Assembly: GCF_013002705.1 (NCBI RefSeq)
Contig: NZ_JABEND010000002.1
Span: 434,001 to 498,000, forward strand
DNA: 64,000 bases
Reading direction: 5' to 3'
From: Nakamurella aerolata
GTDB taxonomy: Bacteria; Actinomycetota; Actinomycetes; Mycobacteriales; Nakamurellaceae
This document shows, one piece after another, positions 8,123-16,155 of the stretch. The translations under genes and the position numbers were made by a program. Each line of letters opens with the position of its first letter. Position 1 is the first letter of the stretch. Under the pieces are notes generated by a model. That model ran no database searches. It was not told the DNA's origin and was given only the letters and a program-made list of their open reading frames with translations.

Positions 8123-9289
8123 ATGAGCCTCTCGCGTTCCGCCCGTGCGGCCAGCTGGATGATCGCGGCCGGGGTGTTGCTCGCCGGCTGCGCGCAAACC
8201 GTCAGTGGGACTGCCGAGGTGGGCTCGCCGCCGCCCGGCGCGACCAGCTCCAACGGCACCGGTTCCGACACCGGCTCTGGCAATATCGGCGGTGATGCCA
8301 CTGCACCACAGGGATCTGCCGGCACCGGGGCGGACGCCACCGACACCTCATCGGAGGGCACCGGCGCCGACGCCACCGACACCGCATCGGAGGGCACCGC
8401 CGTCACCGGTACGGCGACGCCGTCCACTGGCTCAACGAGAGCCGGCGCAACCGACCCGGGAACCACCAACGACCCGCCGAGCCCGACACCCGGCGTCACC
8501 ACGCCCAGCCCGACCAGCACCTCGCAGACCGCAACGGTGCAGCAACCGACCCCGGCGACCACCGCCGTCCCGACCAAGAGTGTCGAGCGCGGCACTCAGC
8601 TCAGCGCCGCTGAGATGAAGGAGTGGTCGCGGCAGGCCACCGCCGCCGAGCAGGCGCTGACGTCGCTCAGCGGCACCCTCGAGCAGAACAACGGGGCGCA
8701 GACCACCGGCGGCACCGTGCAGCGGAAGCTCGACAAGGGACGCATCGTCGCCTCCGACTACCGCTCGGAGATCGCCGGGGTCGGCGCCCGCACCGTGCAG
8801 GTGGACGGCAAGGTGTTCATGACCGGTGACGGCCCGCTGCTCGCGGAACTCAAGCTGCCCGCCGGCAAGACCTGGGCGCAGCTGCGCCGGGAGTCGAAGA
8901 ACAGCGTGGTCGCCCAGCTCGCCGAATCGGTGCTGCCGACCTTCGAGCTGAACGAGTCCGACACCTTCCTGCTCCCGCAGGAGGTGCCGGCCAAGGTGGA
9001 ACGTATTGGTACCGAAGAGATCTCGGGCCAGCAAACCACCCACTACCGGGAGACGGCGGACCTCAAGCTGATCGAGCAGGCGTCCGGGAGCTCGGGGTTG
9101 GAGCAGGTGAACGGGATCACGTCGCTGGTGATCGACTTCTGGATGCTGCCCGACCACCGCTGGCTGCGCACCACCCAGACCACAACGCTGACCGGTGGGC
9201 AGCAGTCGTCCTTCACGTTCACCGTTGACGCGTTCAACCCGCCGGTCTCCATCACGGCCCCGCCGGCCGCAGCGGTGTACAGCGACTGA
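8123..9289 (+). CDS. lipoprotein with LppX/LprG-like C-terminal domain
   Basis: A 388-residue protein. It has a signal peptide with lipobox LAGC (Cys23), then a Thr/Ser/Gly/Pro-rich stretch of about 135 residues that probably spans the cell wall. A folded domain of about 225 residues (from AAEMKEWSRQATAAEQALTSLSG) resembles the LppX/LprA/F/G or LolA-like lipid-binding fold of actinobacterial lipoproteins. In the linker the block ATDTxSEGTGAD is repeated. It would sit on the outer face of the plasma membrane and may carry lipids. The fold assignment comes from the strand pattern and is only moderate. Two ATG triplets and GGAGG lie close to the start. It sits alone between two ribosomal operons. 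Confidence 0.8.
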   Translation: MSLSRSARAASWMIAAGVLLAGCAQTVSGTAEVGSPPPGATSSNGTGSDTGSGNIGGDATAPQGSAGTGADATDTSSEGTGADATDTASEGTAVTGTATPSTGSTRAGATDPGTTNDPPSPTPGVTTPSPTSTSQTATVQQPTPATTAVPTKSVERGTQLSAAEMKEWSRQATAAEQALTSLSGTLEQNNGAQTTGGTVQRKLDKGRIVASDYRSEIAGVGARTVQVDGKVFMTGDGPLLAELKLPAGKTWAQLRRESKNSVVAQLAESVLPTFELNESDTFLLPQEVPAKVERIGTEEISGQQTTHYRETADLKLIEQASGSSGLEQVNGITSLVIDFWMLPDHRWLRTTQTTTLTGGQQSSFTFTVDAFNPPVSITAPPAAAVYSD

Positions 9290-9361
9290 CGCGCGGTCCG
9301 GCGCGGGCAGTGCTCGCGTCGGGCCCGGCGTGCGTCGGGTTCCGGTGCGCCGGGCTCTGGC

Positions 9362-9430
9362 GCGGTGAGTCCCTGGGGCGGTGAGTCCGGTGCGGTGAGT
9401 CCGGTGCGGTGAGTCCGGAGCGGTGAGCGG
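9362..9430 (+). repeat. short tandem repeat upstream of rplJ promoter
   Basis: The unit GCGGTGAGTCCGGT and its variants occur about four to five times in direct orientation, immediately before the rplJ promoter. It is non-coding. It could be a spacer or a series of protein-binding sites. Confidence 0.6.
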
Positions 9431-9432
9431 AT

Positions 9433-9462
9433 TTGGTGAGCGCGACCGCGGTCGCGTACGCT
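9433..9462 (+). promoter_or_regulatory. putative rplJL promoter with internal palindrome
   Basis: TTGGTG (9433-9438) and TACGCT (9457-9462) have an 18-bp spacer. The spacer contains the perfect 14-bp palindrome GCGACCGCGGTCGC (9442-9455), which could bind a regulator between the promoter hexamers. Confidence 0.5.
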
Positions 9463-9627
9463 GAACTGCGAATCCACCGAAGACCGTCGGTTTTCTGCTG
9501 CGCCCGGATCCCGGACGCGGTCAGAACGAAGGTCCGGGACCGTCAGGTTCCGGCGACCAACGCAGGAGGACGAGGTAGCTCACGCACCACCGCCCGGCTC
9601 GATGCCGGCCGCGGATGGTGCGTTGTC

Positions 9628-9659
9628 AAGCCCCGTGCGCCTGCGCTCGGGGCTTTTTT
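9628..9659 (+). promoter_or_regulatory. attenuator hairpin in the rplJ (L10) leader
   Basis: AAGCCCC (9628-9634) pairs with GGGGCTT (9649-9655) and is followed by a T-run (9654-9659), giving a true intrinsic terminator shape. It lies 90 bp before rplJ and well downstream of its promoter. In many bacteria the L10 leader binds L10-L12 and controls rplJL, so this is likely the transcription-attenuation part of such a leader. Confidence 0.65.
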
Positions 9660-9748
9660 GTGCCCGGCGCAACTCGGTGAACTCCATCCGGTGCTCCGGA
9701 TGCACAGATTTCCGAAGAGTCTCACGAGTTTCGAGGAAGGAGGCGCAG

Positions 9749-10393
9749 ATGGTCACTCCCGCAAAGGAATCCGCGGTCAAGGAGATCACCGAGCGGTTCC
9801 GCAATGCCACCGCCACCGTCGTCACCGAGTACCGCGGGCTGAGCACGTCCGAGCTCACCCAGCTCCGGCGGTCGCTGGGCAACGACGTCAGCTACACGGT
9901 CGCCAAGAACACCTTGGTCCGCCGGGCTGCCGCCGAGGCCGGTGTCGACGGGTTGCTGGAACTGTTCAACGGCCCCACCGCGCTCGCGTTCGTCAACGGT
10001 GAACCGGTCGACGCCGCCAAGGCGTTGCGCGACTTCGCCAAGACCAACGCGCTGCTGGTGATCAAGGGCGGGGTGATGGACGGCAAGGTCCTGAACCCCA
10101 CCGAGGTGAACAAGCTCGCCGACCTGGAGTCGCGCGATGTGCTGCTGGCCAAGCTGGCCGGCGCCATGAAGGCCAGCCTGAGCCAGGCCGCCGTCATGTT
10201 CAACCAGCTTCCCTCGCAGGTGGCGCGCCTCGCCGCGGCCCTGCAGGAGAAGAAGGCAGAGGCCGGCGAGAGCGCCGAGCCGGCTGCCGACGCCGCGGCC
10301 GCGGAGGCGACCGAGGCTCCGGCTGCCGAGGCCGACGCCGATGGTGCCGCCGAGGCGGCGCCGGAAGCCGCCTCCGAAGACAAGCAGGACTGA
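9749..10393 (+). CDS. rplJ: 50S ribosomal protein L10
   Basis: A 214-residue L10 with the rRNA-binding domain ([32 protein letters not shown]) in the first ~130 residues and the helix that carries L12 dimers after it. ATG 9749 has a perfect AGGAGG 7 nt upstream. The last ~45 residues are Ala/Glu-rich and acidic, making it longer than the common 165-180 residues. It anchors the L12 stalk that recruits elongation factors, and usually regulates its own operon through the leader. Confidence 0.96.
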   Translation: MVTPAKESAVKEITERFRNATATVVTEYRGLSTSELTQLRRSLGNDVSYTVAKNTLVRRAAAEAGVDGLLELFNGPTALAFVNGEPVDAAKALRDFAKTNALLVIKGGVMDGKVLNPTEVNKLADLESRDVLLAKLAGAMKASLSQAAVMFNQLPSQVARLAAALQEKKAEAGESAEPAADAAAAEATEAPAAEADADGAAEAAPEAASEDKQD

Positions 10394-10492
10394 ACCACCG
10401 CGGCCGGCTACCGATGGCCGGCGCGAACACCACCACAAACCACCTGTCCCGCAAAGAATCTGGGGCGGGACACAGCAGGAAGGAATGCCATC

Positions 10493-10891
10493 ATGGCGAA
10501 GCTGTCTAGCGAAGAGCTGCTCGACGCGTTCAAGGAGCTCACCCTCATCGAGCTGAGCGAGTTCGTGAAGCAGTTCGAGGAGACCTTCGGCGTCACCGCC
10601 GCCGCTCCGGTCGCGGTTGCCGCCGCCCCGGGTGCCGCTGGTGCCGCCGGTGGCGGCGAGGCCGCTGCCGAGGAGCAGGACGAGTTCGACGTCATCCTCG
10701 AGGCTGCCGGCGACAAGAAGGTCCAGGTCATCAAGGCGGTCCGCGAGATCGTCTCCGGCCTCGGCCTGAAGGAAGCCAAGGACCTGGTCGACTCCGCCCC
10801 GAAGCCGGTGCTGGAGAAGGCCGACAAGGCTGCCGCTGACGCCGCCAAGGCCAAGCTGGAAGAGGCCGGCGCCACCGCGACCGTCAAGTAA
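10493..10891 (+). CDS. rplL: 50S ribosomal protein L7/L12
   Basis: A 132-residue L12. It has the N-terminal dimerisation helix ([30 protein letters not shown]), an Ala/Gly hinge near residues 35-58 and the C-terminal factor-binding domain with [16 protein letters not shown]. It follows rplJ by about 100 bp and has AGGAAGG before the ATG. The multicopy stalk protein stimulates EF-G and EF-Tu. A strong terminator follows. Confidence 0.97.
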   Translation: MAKLSSEELLDAFKELTLIELSEFVKQFEETFGVTAAAPVAVAAAPGAAGAAGGGEAAAEEQDEFDVILEAAGDKKVQVIKAVREIVSGLGLKEAKDLVDSAPKPVLEKADKAAADAAKAKLEEAGATATVK

Positions 10892-10960
10892 GCACCCGCT
10901 GCGGGCGGCTCGGCCGCCCCGCAACGGTGCACCAGCAGGTCAACTGCAGTAGCAACGCCC

Positions 10961-10990
10961 AGGGCGGACTCCCACACGGGAGTCCGCCCT
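10961..10990 (+). terminator. terminator after rplL
   Basis: A perfect 13-bp stem AGGGCGGACTCCC / GGGAGTCCGCCCT with a 4-nt loop (ACAC), followed by a modest T-rich stretch. It ends the rplJL operon. Confidence 0.88.
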
Positions 10991-11039
10991 CGGCGTTTGT
11001 CGTTTCAGGCCTTGCGATGGGCTGCTGGCCGGCCGTGAG

Positions 11040-11177
11040 TGTGTCGACGGTGAGTTTGTCGACGGTGAATGTGCTGATCGTGAAGTGCTGATCGTGAATT
11101 CAGCACCACCGACAGAAGCGGGCCGAATCCGGCCGTCACGACCGTAGATCGGGCCACGTTTGTCACTGGTGCTGAAT
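11040..11177. repeat. direct repeats plus 80-bp REP/MITE-like element, copy 2
   Basis: Bases 11040-11097 hold paired direct repeats (TGTCGACGGTGA twice, GTGCTGATCGTGAA twice). They run into an element at 11098-11177 that starts ATTCAGCACCACC and ends GTCACTGGTGCTGAAT. Its length (80 bp) and ends match the copy at 3697-3776. The region between the rplL terminator and the MOSC gene contains no other feature. Confidence 0.6.
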
Positions 11178-11246
11178 CCGGCGCGGGTGCCTGGTGGCGC
11201 CGGTGACGAGTTCGGTTCGGCCCGGGAGTCGGTTACGGTGGCCGCG

Positions 11247-12137
11247 ATGTCTTCCCAACCGTCGTCCCCGGTGTCACTGCCCCCGGCGTTCCCGTCACCG
11301 TCACCGTTGCCGCCGGCGGCAGCGCCGCACCGATCCGCGGCGCCGCACCTGCCGTCGGGCACGGTTCGGCGGCTCGGGCTGGCCGCGGTCAAGGGGACAC
11401 GGCACACCGAGTTGGCCGAGCTGGCGATCACCGGCAGTGGGCCGGACGGCGACCGGCGGTTCGCCTTCTGTGCCGCCGACCGTTCCAGGGTGTTGCACAC
11501 CATCGCCAATCCGGCACTGGTGGCGGTGCGGGCCCAGTGGCGAGAACCGTTGCTGACCTTGAGGTTCCCCGACGGCAGCGTCGTTTCCGATCAGCTGACC
11601 CCCGGCGCGGAGTTTGCCGCGGACTACTGGGGACGCGTTGCCAAGCTCCGGCTGCTGCGGTCGCGGCATGCCGCCGCGATGTCCGACTATCTCGGCACCG
11701 ACGTGGTGCTCGCGGCCGCCCCGGCCGGCGACGTGGTGTATGGCGGCGCCGTCACCGTCGTCACCACCTCCGACCTGGTCGAGCTGGCGGAACGGGTGGG
11801 CGATCCCGCTGTGGCGCAAGAGGATTGGCGTTTCCGGGCGACCATCACCGTCGACGACGGGGTTACGGCAGGGGAGTCGCCCCGGCTGGGCAACGCGGTT
11901 CCCGGCGCCTTGGTGCAGCTGGGCGAGGCGGTGCTGCGGGTGCGCGGCCGAATCCCGCGTTGCGCGGTCATTGACATCGGCGCCGGCGGCCGCAGCGACC
12001 GGCGGCTGATGGCGGCGCTGGCCACCTACCGCCGCCGGGCGGGCGAGGTGTACTTCGGGTTGGATTGCGCGGTGCAGCGGCCCGGACGAGTGCGCAACGG
12101 CGACCCGGCGCTGTGGGCCGGCCAGGCCCTTCGCTGA
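11247..12137 (+). CDS. MOSC-domain protein
   Basis: A 296-residue protein. After a Pro/Ser/Ala-rich lead of about 40 residues comes an MOSC N-terminal beta-barrel-like part (RRLGLAAVKGT) and an MOSC core with GERGNAV-like PRLGNAVPGALVQLGEAVLRV. The expected cysteine lies in RIPRCAVIDIG. MOSC domains bind a molybdenum cofactor or carry sulfur (as in YiiM, YcbX and mARC); the substrate is unknown here. TACGGT (11234-11239) lies 7 nt before the ATG with no ribosome-binding site, suggesting a leaderless message. It stands alone after the second 80-bp element. Confidence 0.75.
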   Translation: MSSQPSSPVSLPPAFPSPSPLPPAAAPHRSAAPHLPSGTVRRLGLAAVKGTRHTELAELAITGSGPDGDRRFAFCAADRSRVLHTIANPALVAVRAQWREPLLTLRFPDGSVVSDQLTPGAEFAADYWGRVAKLRLLRSRHAAAMSDYLGTDVVLAAAPAGDVVYGGAVTVVTTSDLVELAERVGDPAVAQEDWRFRATITVDDGVTAGESPRLGNAVPGALVQLGEAVLRVRGRIPRCAVIDIGAGGRSDRRLMAALATYRRRAGEVYFGLDCAVQRPGRVRNGDPALWAGQALR

Positions 12138-12273
12138 TCGCAGCGCCGGCCGATGTGCCGGTGCCGTAACGGGTTTCGCTGACGGACCGCACACCCGGCA
12201 CCCGGCACCCGGCACCGGACCGGCACCTGGCACCGGGGGCGGCATCCGGCTCCGGCTCCGGTATCGGTATCGG

Positions 12274-12588
12274 TTGGGGCCGCGCCGCGTTCACGTCATC
12301 GACGGTGATGGTGACCAGCTGGCCGCCCGGCGGTCGGCGGCCGCCTCAGTGGTGATGGGCGCGACGACACTGATTCCGCTGGGCGACGCCATCAACGTGC
12401 TCGTGCACGACGGCAGCGTGGTCATCGCGTTGGCCGTGCATGCCCTGACCGCTGTGCTGATGCTGGTGTCGGTGCCGCTGCTGACGTTGGGGCGATCGGT
12501 GGGCCCGGCTCGGTCGGCGGGCACAACTCCGACATCGACACCAACGCAGGGTGTTTCGGGCACCGAGGCGGTAAGCCCCGGTCGGTAG
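12274..12588 (+). pseudogene. possible remnant of a small DUF4267-like membrane protein
   Basis: The frame encodes up to 104 residues. The middle (about 26-75) has two hydrophobic helices with the pattern LIPLGDAINVL and ALAVHALTAVLMLVSVPLLTL. This resembles the last two helices of DUF4267-type four-helix membrane proteins, where a GDA motif is usual. The N-terminal half of that family is missing and the upstream DNA is short CACCCGG-type repeats. I therefore read it as a truncated copy, although a short real gene cannot be excluded. Confidence 0.35.
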
Positions 12589-12680
12589 CGGCGGTCGGGC
12601 TGCGCGCGACGGCGCCGGTTAGGCTGGAAACGATCTTCAGCGCGAGGACGCGCTGATCGGCCGAAAGGGAGCACAGCGCC

Positions 12681-13093
12681 ATGGAAGTTAAGGTCACGAC
12701 CCCCTCGATCGTGCGGGGAGCCGGCGTCACCGCCGCAATGTTGGTGCCAGGTCACAACCGGTTCAGCCGGCTGGTCCGGACCGGCGCCGTTGCCGCGGGT
12801 TACCTTGGCAGCTTTGCCGTCGAGCCGGACAAGAAGCCGAGCCACTACACGCTGATGACGTTCAAGGATCCCAAGGCGGCGGAGCCGGACGCGCCCACCG
12901 ACGAGATCACCAAGTACGGCAACCTGGCGGTTGGCACCGCGAGCTGGATCGGCATCGGCGCCGTGCTCGGACACCTGGCCCAGCTCATCCCGCTGCCGAA
13001 GGTGCTGAAGGCGACGGCGCTGGGCGGCGCCGTGGCGGTGGGCGACTCCTACCTCGGCGACAAGGTGCGCGCCGGCAAGGCCGCGGCGAACCA

Positions 13094-13097
<4 letters not shown>
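12681..13097 (+). CDS. conserved hypothetical protein
   Basis: A 138-residue protein that I do not recognise. ATG 12681 is preceded by GAAAGGGAGC. It begins MEVKVTTPSIVRGAGVTAAM, has a moderately hydrophobic segment near residues 75-100 (GTASWIGIGAVLGHLAQLIP) and ends in a basic Ala/Lys tail. Its stop overlaps the GTG of the mycoredoxin-like gene (GTGA), so the two are translationally coupled and probably function together. It might associate with the membrane. Confidence 0.7.
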
Positions 13098-13426
<329 letters not shown>

Positions 13427-13447
13427 CGTCCAGACAGCACACACACA

Positions 13448-13480
13448 CGAGCGGGCCCGATCATCGATCGGGCCCGCTCG
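13448..13480. terminator. bidirectional terminator between convergent genes
   Basis: A perfect 15-bp stem, CGAGCGGGCCCGATC / GATCGGGCCCGCTCG, with a 3-nt loop. It lies between the mycoredoxin gene (+) and the peptidoglycan-binding gene (-), so it can serve both strands. Confidence 0.85.
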
Positions 13481-13498
13481 CTGCTGGTCGGAGCACAC

Positions 13499-14230
13499 TC
13501 AGCCGCAGCGGCAGTTCGAGGAGTACAGCACGCTCGCGACGTGGATGGCGTTGGTGGTGCGCTCGCCGACGATCCCGGACGGGTTGATGCCGGCCCGCGA
13601 CTGGATGGCCTTGACCGCCGTCACCTCGGCGCCGCGGTAGGGCGCGCGCGACCATTCGTCCAGGCACGACTGCACGTTGAGGCCGGCCGACGTCCCGAAA
13701 AGCTCGCCCAGCTCGGCGATGCCGCTGCGGAGGTCGCAGGAGGCGTACGTCCAGGTGCCACCGGGAGACAGCTGGGGGTTGCCGGGCTTCGCTGAGACCG
13801 GCGAGCCGACCAGGCTGTTCCAGGTCTGCACGCCCACCAGACCGGAGGCGGTGATGCCGTGCTTGCGCTGCCAGTCGCTGACCGCGGCCTTGGTGGCCGG
13901 CCCGAAATACCCCGTCCCGTCGAGCCCGTAGCCGCGCAACTTCAGCCCCACCTGCAGCGCCAGCACGTACTCGTTGCGCTGCCCTTCGCGCACTGCCGGT
14001 AGCGAACGGACGAACGCGCTGCGGTCGGTATCGGCGGACGCGGCTGCGGTGAACTGTTGTACCTGTGCGGCCGGCGCCACCGCTGCGGAGACGACGCGCT
14101 CGGACTTCGGCGCCGCCGGCGCGGCCGCCGCTGTCGATCCGGAAGCGGCGGCGACGGTGGCAAGACCGATGGTGGCGGCGACACCGAAACCTGTTGCGGC
14201 GGTGGCGATTCGGCGAGTCAAGCTGTTCAT
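13499..14230 (-). CDS. secreted peptidoglycan-binding-like protein (paralogue 1)
   Basis: A 243-residue protein. It has a signal peptide (MNSLTRRIATAATGFGVAATIG... to about residue 38), a linker, then a PG_binding_1-like repeat (REGQRNEYVLALQVGLKLRGYGLDGTGYFGPATKAAVSDWQ) and a second conserved region. The second region has single cysteines in SCDLRSG and QSCLDEW and ends in SNCRCG. ATG 14230 follows AGGGATC. It is probably exported and cell-wall bound. Cysteines in an exported protein suggest two disulfides. The next gene encodes a close paralogue with the same layout. The function of the C-terminal region is unknown to me. Confidence 0.82.
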   Translation of the reverse strand: MNSLTRRIATAATGFGVAATIGLATVAAASGSTAAAAPAAPKSERVVSAAVAPAAQVQQFTAAASADTDRSAFVRSLPAVREGQRNEYVLALQVGLKLRGYGLDGTGYFGPATKAAVSDWQRKHGITASGLVGVQTWNSLVGSPVSAKPGNPQLSPGGTWTYASCDLRSGIAELGELFGTSAGLNVQSCLDEWSRAPYRGAEVTAVKAIQSRAGINPSGIVGERTTNAIHVASVLYSSNCRCG

Positions 14231-14427
14231 GATGATGATCCCTATGCTGAGTGGGTGACCCCGACGACCACCCTCTGCGGACATGACGCCGGGGCCGCCC
14301 GCAGGTTGCGTCGGATCCCGGATTCGCTCGGATCGGCTCCACAACAGACTCGACACCAGCCTTGCGAACTGCCCTGAGTACAGCCCCAAGAACAGCCTGC
14401 AAGCCGGCACCCGTCCGCGGACAGCAG

Positions 14428-14461
14428 TCAGGCCCGGCCGGATGAAACCGGCCGGGCCTGA
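14428..14461 (-). terminator. terminator after paralogue 2
   Basis: A perfect 14-bp stem, TCAGGCCCGGCCGG / CCGGCCGGGCCTGA, with a 6-nt loop. It lies downstream of the 14552-15304 gene on the minus strand and upstream of the next one, so each paralogue is probably transcribed separately. Confidence 0.82.
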
Positions 14462-14551
14462 ACGACTTTGCTGCGCTTGCGACTACCGGGGCTGGGTCGG
14501 TGCGGCTCGCTACCGAGCCGCTGCCGAACCCGCTGCCGAACCGCGAAAAGC

Positions 14552-15304
14552 TTAGCCGCAGTTGCAGTTTGACGAGTAGAGCACGCTCGCGACGTAGATC
14601 GCGTTGGTGGTGCGCTCGCCGATGATGCCCGAAGGGTTGATGCCGGAACGCTTCTGCAGGTTCTTCACCACCTGCAGTTCGGAGTTCTCGTAGACATCGG
14701 TGGAACCCTCGTCGAGGCAGGACTGCTCGTTCAGGTTCGTCACCCCGTCCAGCAGCTCACCGAGCTGGGCGATCTGACCGCGCAGCTCACAGCTGCTGTC
14801 GCTCCAGGCCTGGCCCGGCGACAGCTGCGGGTTGGCCGGCTTGGTGGTGATGTCACCGTTGACCAGGGTCTCCCAGGTCGGGGTGTCGACGACGCCGGTC
14901 GGCTGCAGGCCGTTCTTGCTCTGCCAGTCGCTGACCGACTCCTGGGTGACGATGCCGAAGTATCCGGTGCCGTCGAGCTCGTAACCCTGCAGTTTCAGCC
15001 CCACCTGCAGTGCCATCACGTACTCACCGTTGTGCCCGAGCTTCAGCGTCGGCAGCGAGCCGACGAAGTCACCGTTCATGCGGACCCCCGCCTTGTCAGG
15101 GTCCGGCGCCACCGGCGCCATGGTGACCTCGGGAGAGACGGAGATGCCGGCGAACTTCTGCGGCTGGACGGCCGCTGCCGCGGTGCTCGTCGGAGCCGAA
15201 GCCGTTCCGGTTGAGCCGGCGGTGGCGATGGCGACGCCCCCGATGGCAGCGGCTGCTGCCACGCCGGTGGCGGCGGTGACGATGCGGCGAGCCAAGCGGT
15301 TCAT
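14552..15304 (-). CDS. secreted peptidoglycan-binding-like protein (paralogue 2)
   Basis: A 250-residue paralogue of the 13499-14230 product. It has a signal peptide (MNRLARRIVTAATGVAAAAAIG...), a variable linker, a PG_binding_1-like region (GHNGEYVMALQVGLKLQGYELDGTGYFG) and a shared C-terminal region with cysteines in SCELRGQ, QSCLDEG and the tail SNCNCG. The segment SGINPSGI(I/V)GERTTNAI(Y/H)VASVLYSSNC is almost identical in both proteins. ATG 15304 has GAGGGGAAACC upstream. A recent tandem duplication is likely, with divergence in the linkers. Likely site of action: outside the membrane, in the cell wall. Confidence 0.83.
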   Translation of the reverse strand: MNRLARRIVTAATGVAAAAAIGGVAIATAGSTGTASAPTSTAAAAVQPQKFAGISVSPEVTMAPVAPDPDKAGVRMNGDFVGSLPTLKLGHNGEYVMALQVGLKLQGYELDGTGYFGIVTQESVSDWQSKNGLQPTGVVDTPTWETLVNGDITTKPANPQLSPGQAWSDSSCELRGQIAQLGELLDGVTNLNEQSCLDEGSTDVYENSELQVVKNLQKRSGINPSGIIGERTTNAIYVASVLYSSNCNCG

Positions 15305-15878
15305 GATGGTTTCCCCTCGTTTGCTATTCGGTTTCCCGCGTATGTGCCCCTTGTGGCGGGAGGCGGTCGCTGACCACCTCGCTGCAGATACGACGCGGCC
15401 CCCGTCGAACCGTTCCGCCCGATCTCCCGGCACCGACGGTGAGTTCTCCCCATCTGCGCCGGCGTCCGTCATCGGCGGGTGCGTCCCGAGCGCGACAACC
15501 GACGGGGGACCGGGCGGGGAACAACACGCGGAACAACCCGGCGGCGCGCAATCGGCGGCGCAATCGGGCGGCGCAACTGGGCCGTGCAACGGACAGGGCA
15601 ACGGTCGGGTGGAACGACCGAGTGGAAGAACCGGGTGGAATAACGGAGCGAACCGGCGAGGTTGTACACATCGGCGGCGTCGGTGCTTGACGATTCGGCG
15701 CCGGCGTACCAGCATTGAGCCCAGCGACGTCGGTCATATGGAGGGCCGCGTCCTTCGCGAGTGAGCAGGCCCGGCCCGGGCAGACTCCCGCCGCGCTGCA
15801 AGGCCCGCAAGTCGGGCCTGACCAGTGGCGTTACGGCGGTGTGAGCAACGTCACGGGCGGAAATGTTGCTCCTCGGAA
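15305..15878. other. non-coding region between divergent paralogue 2 and rpoB
   Basis: No gene is supported. Bases 15520-15660 are a degenerate string of GGCGGCGCAA-, GGAACAAC- and GGTGGAA-like units. The minus-strand part should hold the promoter of paralogue 2, but I cannot place it with confidence. Confidence 0.5.
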
Positions 15879-15916
15879 GGCACGTCTTGCTAGGCGTGCC
15901 CAAATGCTGGTAGTCT
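15879..15916 (+). promoter_or_regulatory. putative rpoBC promoter with overlapping inverted repeat
   Basis: TTGCTA (15887-15892) and TAGTCT (15911-15916) have an 18-bp spacer, 240 bp before rpoB. The -35 lies inside the inverted repeat GGCACG (15879-15884) / CGTGCC (15895-15900), a possible operator. The 5' leader would be long, as in other actinobacterial rpoB genes. Confidence 0.5.
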
Positions 15917-16155
15917 CTTAGGTTGCGCTGTCCTCCGCCGACCCTCCTTCCGTCCAGCGCTCACAGACCGTCCGGAACGCCACCAGCAGCCCGCAGATCG
16001 ATGCCGATCCGTGCGCGGCGCCAGGCTCCCCAGCCTGATCGCCGTCAACTGCGCCGAGGTGGTGTCTGCCAGTGCTGCGAGCGGCTACGGAAGAGCTGAC
16101 GCGGGATACAGAGCACAACTACATCCGGCAGCCCCGGTCCTTGGAAGGACGCACC

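Noticed and set aside
15305-15480. Possible c-di-AMP (ydaO-type) riboswitch before the peptidoglycan-binding paralogue
   Set aside because: Such switches often precede cell-wall genes in Actinomycetota, but I could not match the conserved core by eye; a covariance search would be needed.
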